In this document: positions 13,434-14,792 of the stretch, piece after piece
Position numbering within the stretch: position 1 is the stretch's first letter
How the letters are laid out: each line of letters opens with the position of its first letter
Assembly (NCBI GenBank): GCA_964475755.1
Contig: CAYYXR010000052.1
Location: forward strand, 1 to 14,792
Source of the DNA: UBA11612 sp964475755
GTDB lineage: Bacteria; Pseudomonadota; Alphaproteobacteria; Rhodospirillales; Rhodospirillaceae
DNA length: 14,792 nt
Direction of reading: 5' to 3'
Program-made: the position numbers and the translations under genes
Notes under the pieces: generated by a model
The model's database searches: none
What the model was told of the DNA's origin: nothing
Seen by the model: only the letters and a program-made list of their open reading frames with translations

Positions 13434-14615
13434 ATGCCGTCTTCCAAGCCGTCGCTTCTCTTCACCCCGCTCAAACTGCGGGACCTGACCATCCGTAACC
13501 GTGTGTGCATTTCTCCGATGTGCACTTACGGCGGCCACGAGGGCAATGCCAACGACTGGCATTTGGTTCACCTTGGTCAATACGCTCTGGGCGGTGCAGG
13601 CATCGTTTTTATTGAAGCGTCGGCAGTGGAAGCGCGCGGTCGCATTACGTACGGCGATTCCGGCATTTGGTCCGACGATCAGATTGAGCCGCTTCAACGT
13701 GTCACCAAATTTCTGAAACAATTCGGCGCCACACCGGCTATGCAACTGGCACACGCGGGCCGCAAGTCAAGCACGCAGCGTCCTTGGCACGGTATGGGCA
13801 TATTGACTGAGGCAGATGCCAAGGCTCGTAATGAAACACCATGGAAAACGGTTTCGTCGACGACGGAGCTGATGACGGATGTGTGGCATGAGCCTCACGC
13901 TTTAACGGTCGAGGAAATTGAGGAAGTCAAGGCCTCGTGGCGTTCGGCGGCTGAGCGCACTTTGAAAGCCGGCTTTGACATCATTGAAGTGCATTGCGCG
14001 CACGGCTACCTGATGCATCAGTTTTTATCGCCGCTCATCAACAAACGCACGGACGAATACGGCGGTGATTTCGCGGGTCGCACCAAGTTTCCGCTCGAGG
14101 TCGTCGAAGCTGTTCGTGAAGTCTGGCCGGACGATCTTCCAGTTTTCGTGCGCATATCCTCCGTCGATGGCGCAGAAGGTGGCTGGAACCTTGACGATAG
14201 TGTCGCGTTCGCCAGAGAACTGAAGAAAATAGGTGTTGATGTTGTCGATTGTTCATCGGGCGGTGTGGACGGATCGGCAACAGCCCGCGCGGTGCCGAGG
14301 CATCTCGGATTCCAAGTTCCTTTTTCCGAACGTATCCGCCGCGACGCTGACGTCACCACGATGGCGGTCGGCCTCATCCTGGACGGGCCGCAAGCCGAAC
14401 AGATTCTTCAGGACGGTCAGGCGGATATTATCGCCGTGGCGCGGGAGGCCCTGTACGATCCATATTGGGCGCTTCATGCTCAGCGCGCGCTTGACCCCGA
14501 TCTCACGACTTACGACGACTGGCCCATGGAATACCGTTGGTGGCTGGAAAAGCGGGAAGGGCTGGTGCGCAAACTCCGCGCCGAAGCGGAATCACCCGAA
14601 AAGAAAACGGCTTAG
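13434..14615 (+). CDS. NADH:flavin oxidoreductase / Old Yellow Enzyme, YqjM type
   Basis: This is an FMN-dependent ene-reductase that uses NAD(P)H to reduce activated carbon-carbon double bonds such as enones; the natural substrate is usually unknown, often reactive electrophiles. The 393-residue TIM barrel has the class III (YqjM-like) features: NRVCISPMCTYG with C30 and Y32 equivalent to Cys26 and Tyr28 of YqjM, QLAHAGRKSS, the substrate-binding histidines in EVHCAHGYLMHQFLSP, and RTDEYGG. ATG 13434 was chosen for its GAGG site; ATG 13401 in the same frame overlaps the operator-like dyad. The C-terminus is longer than YqjM (WPMEYRWWLEKREGL plus a charged tail). The gene appears to have its own promoter region and is convergent with the next gene. 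Confidence 0.94.
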   Translation: MPSSKPSLLFTPLKLRDLTIRNRVCISPMCTYGGHEGNANDWHLVHLGQYALGGAGIVFIEASAVEARGRITYGDSGIWSDDQIEPLQRVTKFLKQFGATPAMQLAHAGRKSSTQRPWHGMGILTEADAKARNETPWKTVSSTTELMTDVWHEPHALTVEEIEEVKASWRSAAERTLKAGFDIIEVHCAHGYLMHQFLSPLINKRTDEYGGDFAGRTKFPLEVVEAVREVWPDDLPVFVRISSVDGAEGGWNLDDSVAFARELKKIGVDVVDCSSGGVDGSATARAVPRHLGFQVPFSERIRRDADVTTMAVGLILDGPQAEQILQDGQADIIAVAREALYDPYWALHAQRALDPDLTTYDDWPMEYRWWLEKREGLVRKLRAEAESPEKKTA

Positions 14616-14792
14616 TTTTCCGCCTCTCTATTCTCTTCATTATTTTCAAGCGTTGGCCCCATGCTGGCGGGATTGGGCAACGATAATGCTGAGCGGATCG
14701 CGGCCCAAGGCACGAGCTTGAAGTTCTGATTAGCCCGCTCGCCGTCGATGTCATCGTAGTTAAAGCCGTCCTGCGCGACAAAAACGCCTTCG
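14612..14792 (-). CDS. Unidentified protein, C-terminal 59 residues (5' end outside window)
   Basis: A minus-strand frame is open from the right edge to TAA at 14614-14612. It reads EGVFVAQDGFNYDDIDGER and then ANQNFKLVPWAAIRSA, ending in an Asn/Glu-rich tail. The composition looks like a real protein and the third codon positions are GC-rich, but I do not recognise the family. Its stop overlaps the ene-reductase stop within CTTAG (14611-14615), leaving no room for a terminator between the convergent genes. The competing minus-strand frame at 14781-14503 runs through the ene-reductase gene and looks like a shadow. Confidence 0.6.
   Translation of the reverse strand, partial: EGVFVAQDGFNYDDIDGERANQNFKLVPWAAIRSALSLPNPASMGPTLENNEENREAEN

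Noticed and set aside
13338..13754. 138-codon minus-strand frame across the ene-reductase start
   Set aside because: It overlaps the conserved flavin-binding N-terminus of the ene-reductase and the operator-like dyads, and shows no family signature.
1..14792. CRISPR arrays, insertion sequences, toxin-antitoxin or defence genes
   Set aside because: No spaced direct repeats, transposase-like frames, terminal inverted repeats or recognisable defence domains were seen on either strand.

Overview
The window looks like chromosomal DNA of a moderately GC-rich alphaproteobacterium, probably Rhodospirillales-like. The basis is gene order and protein style. The run lytic transglycosylase, rlpA, D,D-carboxypeptidase, tmk, holB, metG, tatD is an order familiar from alphaproteobacteria. 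MetRS lacks the zinc-knuckle cysteines, and the mtnP-mtnA-class II aldolase operon resembles that of Rhodospirillum rubrum. This placement is inference; no database was searched.

Layout. Positions 1-231 hold no confident gene: two short open frames run off the left edge, followed by an AT-rich stretch with a 12-bp tandem repeat. A complete tRNA-Ser(UGA) with encoded CCA lies on the minus strand at 232-322. Divergent from it is a compact three-gene operon, mtnP (422-1318), mtnA (1340-2446) and a class II aldolase (2443-3144). Together these should convert methylthioadenosine to adenine, DHAP and 2-methylthioacetaldehyde (the DHAP shunt). All three genes start with non-ATG codons. Convergent to the operon, and sharing a 4-bp CTAG that carries both stop codons, is a membrane-anchored class III adenylate cyclase gene (3141-4289, minus). 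It is broken by two compensating one-base indels at homopolymers, although every catalytic residue is present.

Divergent from the cyclase is a block of cell-envelope genes: a secreted MltB-type lytic transglycosylase (4524-5774), the lipoprotein RlpA (5870-6826) and a PBP5-type D-alanyl-D-alanine carboxypeptidase (6859-8064). Genes for DNA precursor supply, replication and translation follow: tmk (8134-8781), holB (8774-9889, overlapping tmk), metG (9985-11535) and a TatD-family hydrolase (11532-12329, overlapping metG). Next come an NAD(P)-dependent 2-hydroxyacid dehydrogenase (12349-13326) and, behind a short intergenic region with two operator-like dyads, a YqjM-type ene-reductase (13434-14615). 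The window ends in the C-terminal 59 codons of an unidentified minus-strand gene whose stop overlaps the ene-reductase stop.

Most genes are ordinary housekeeping functions. The points most worth a second look are the DHAP-shunt operon, the doubly frameshifted cyclase, the hairpin inside the last codons of the aldolase gene, and the dyads upstream of the ene-reductase and mtnP. I found no CRISPR array, insertion sequence, phage gene or defence system, and nothing that I can present as a new system.
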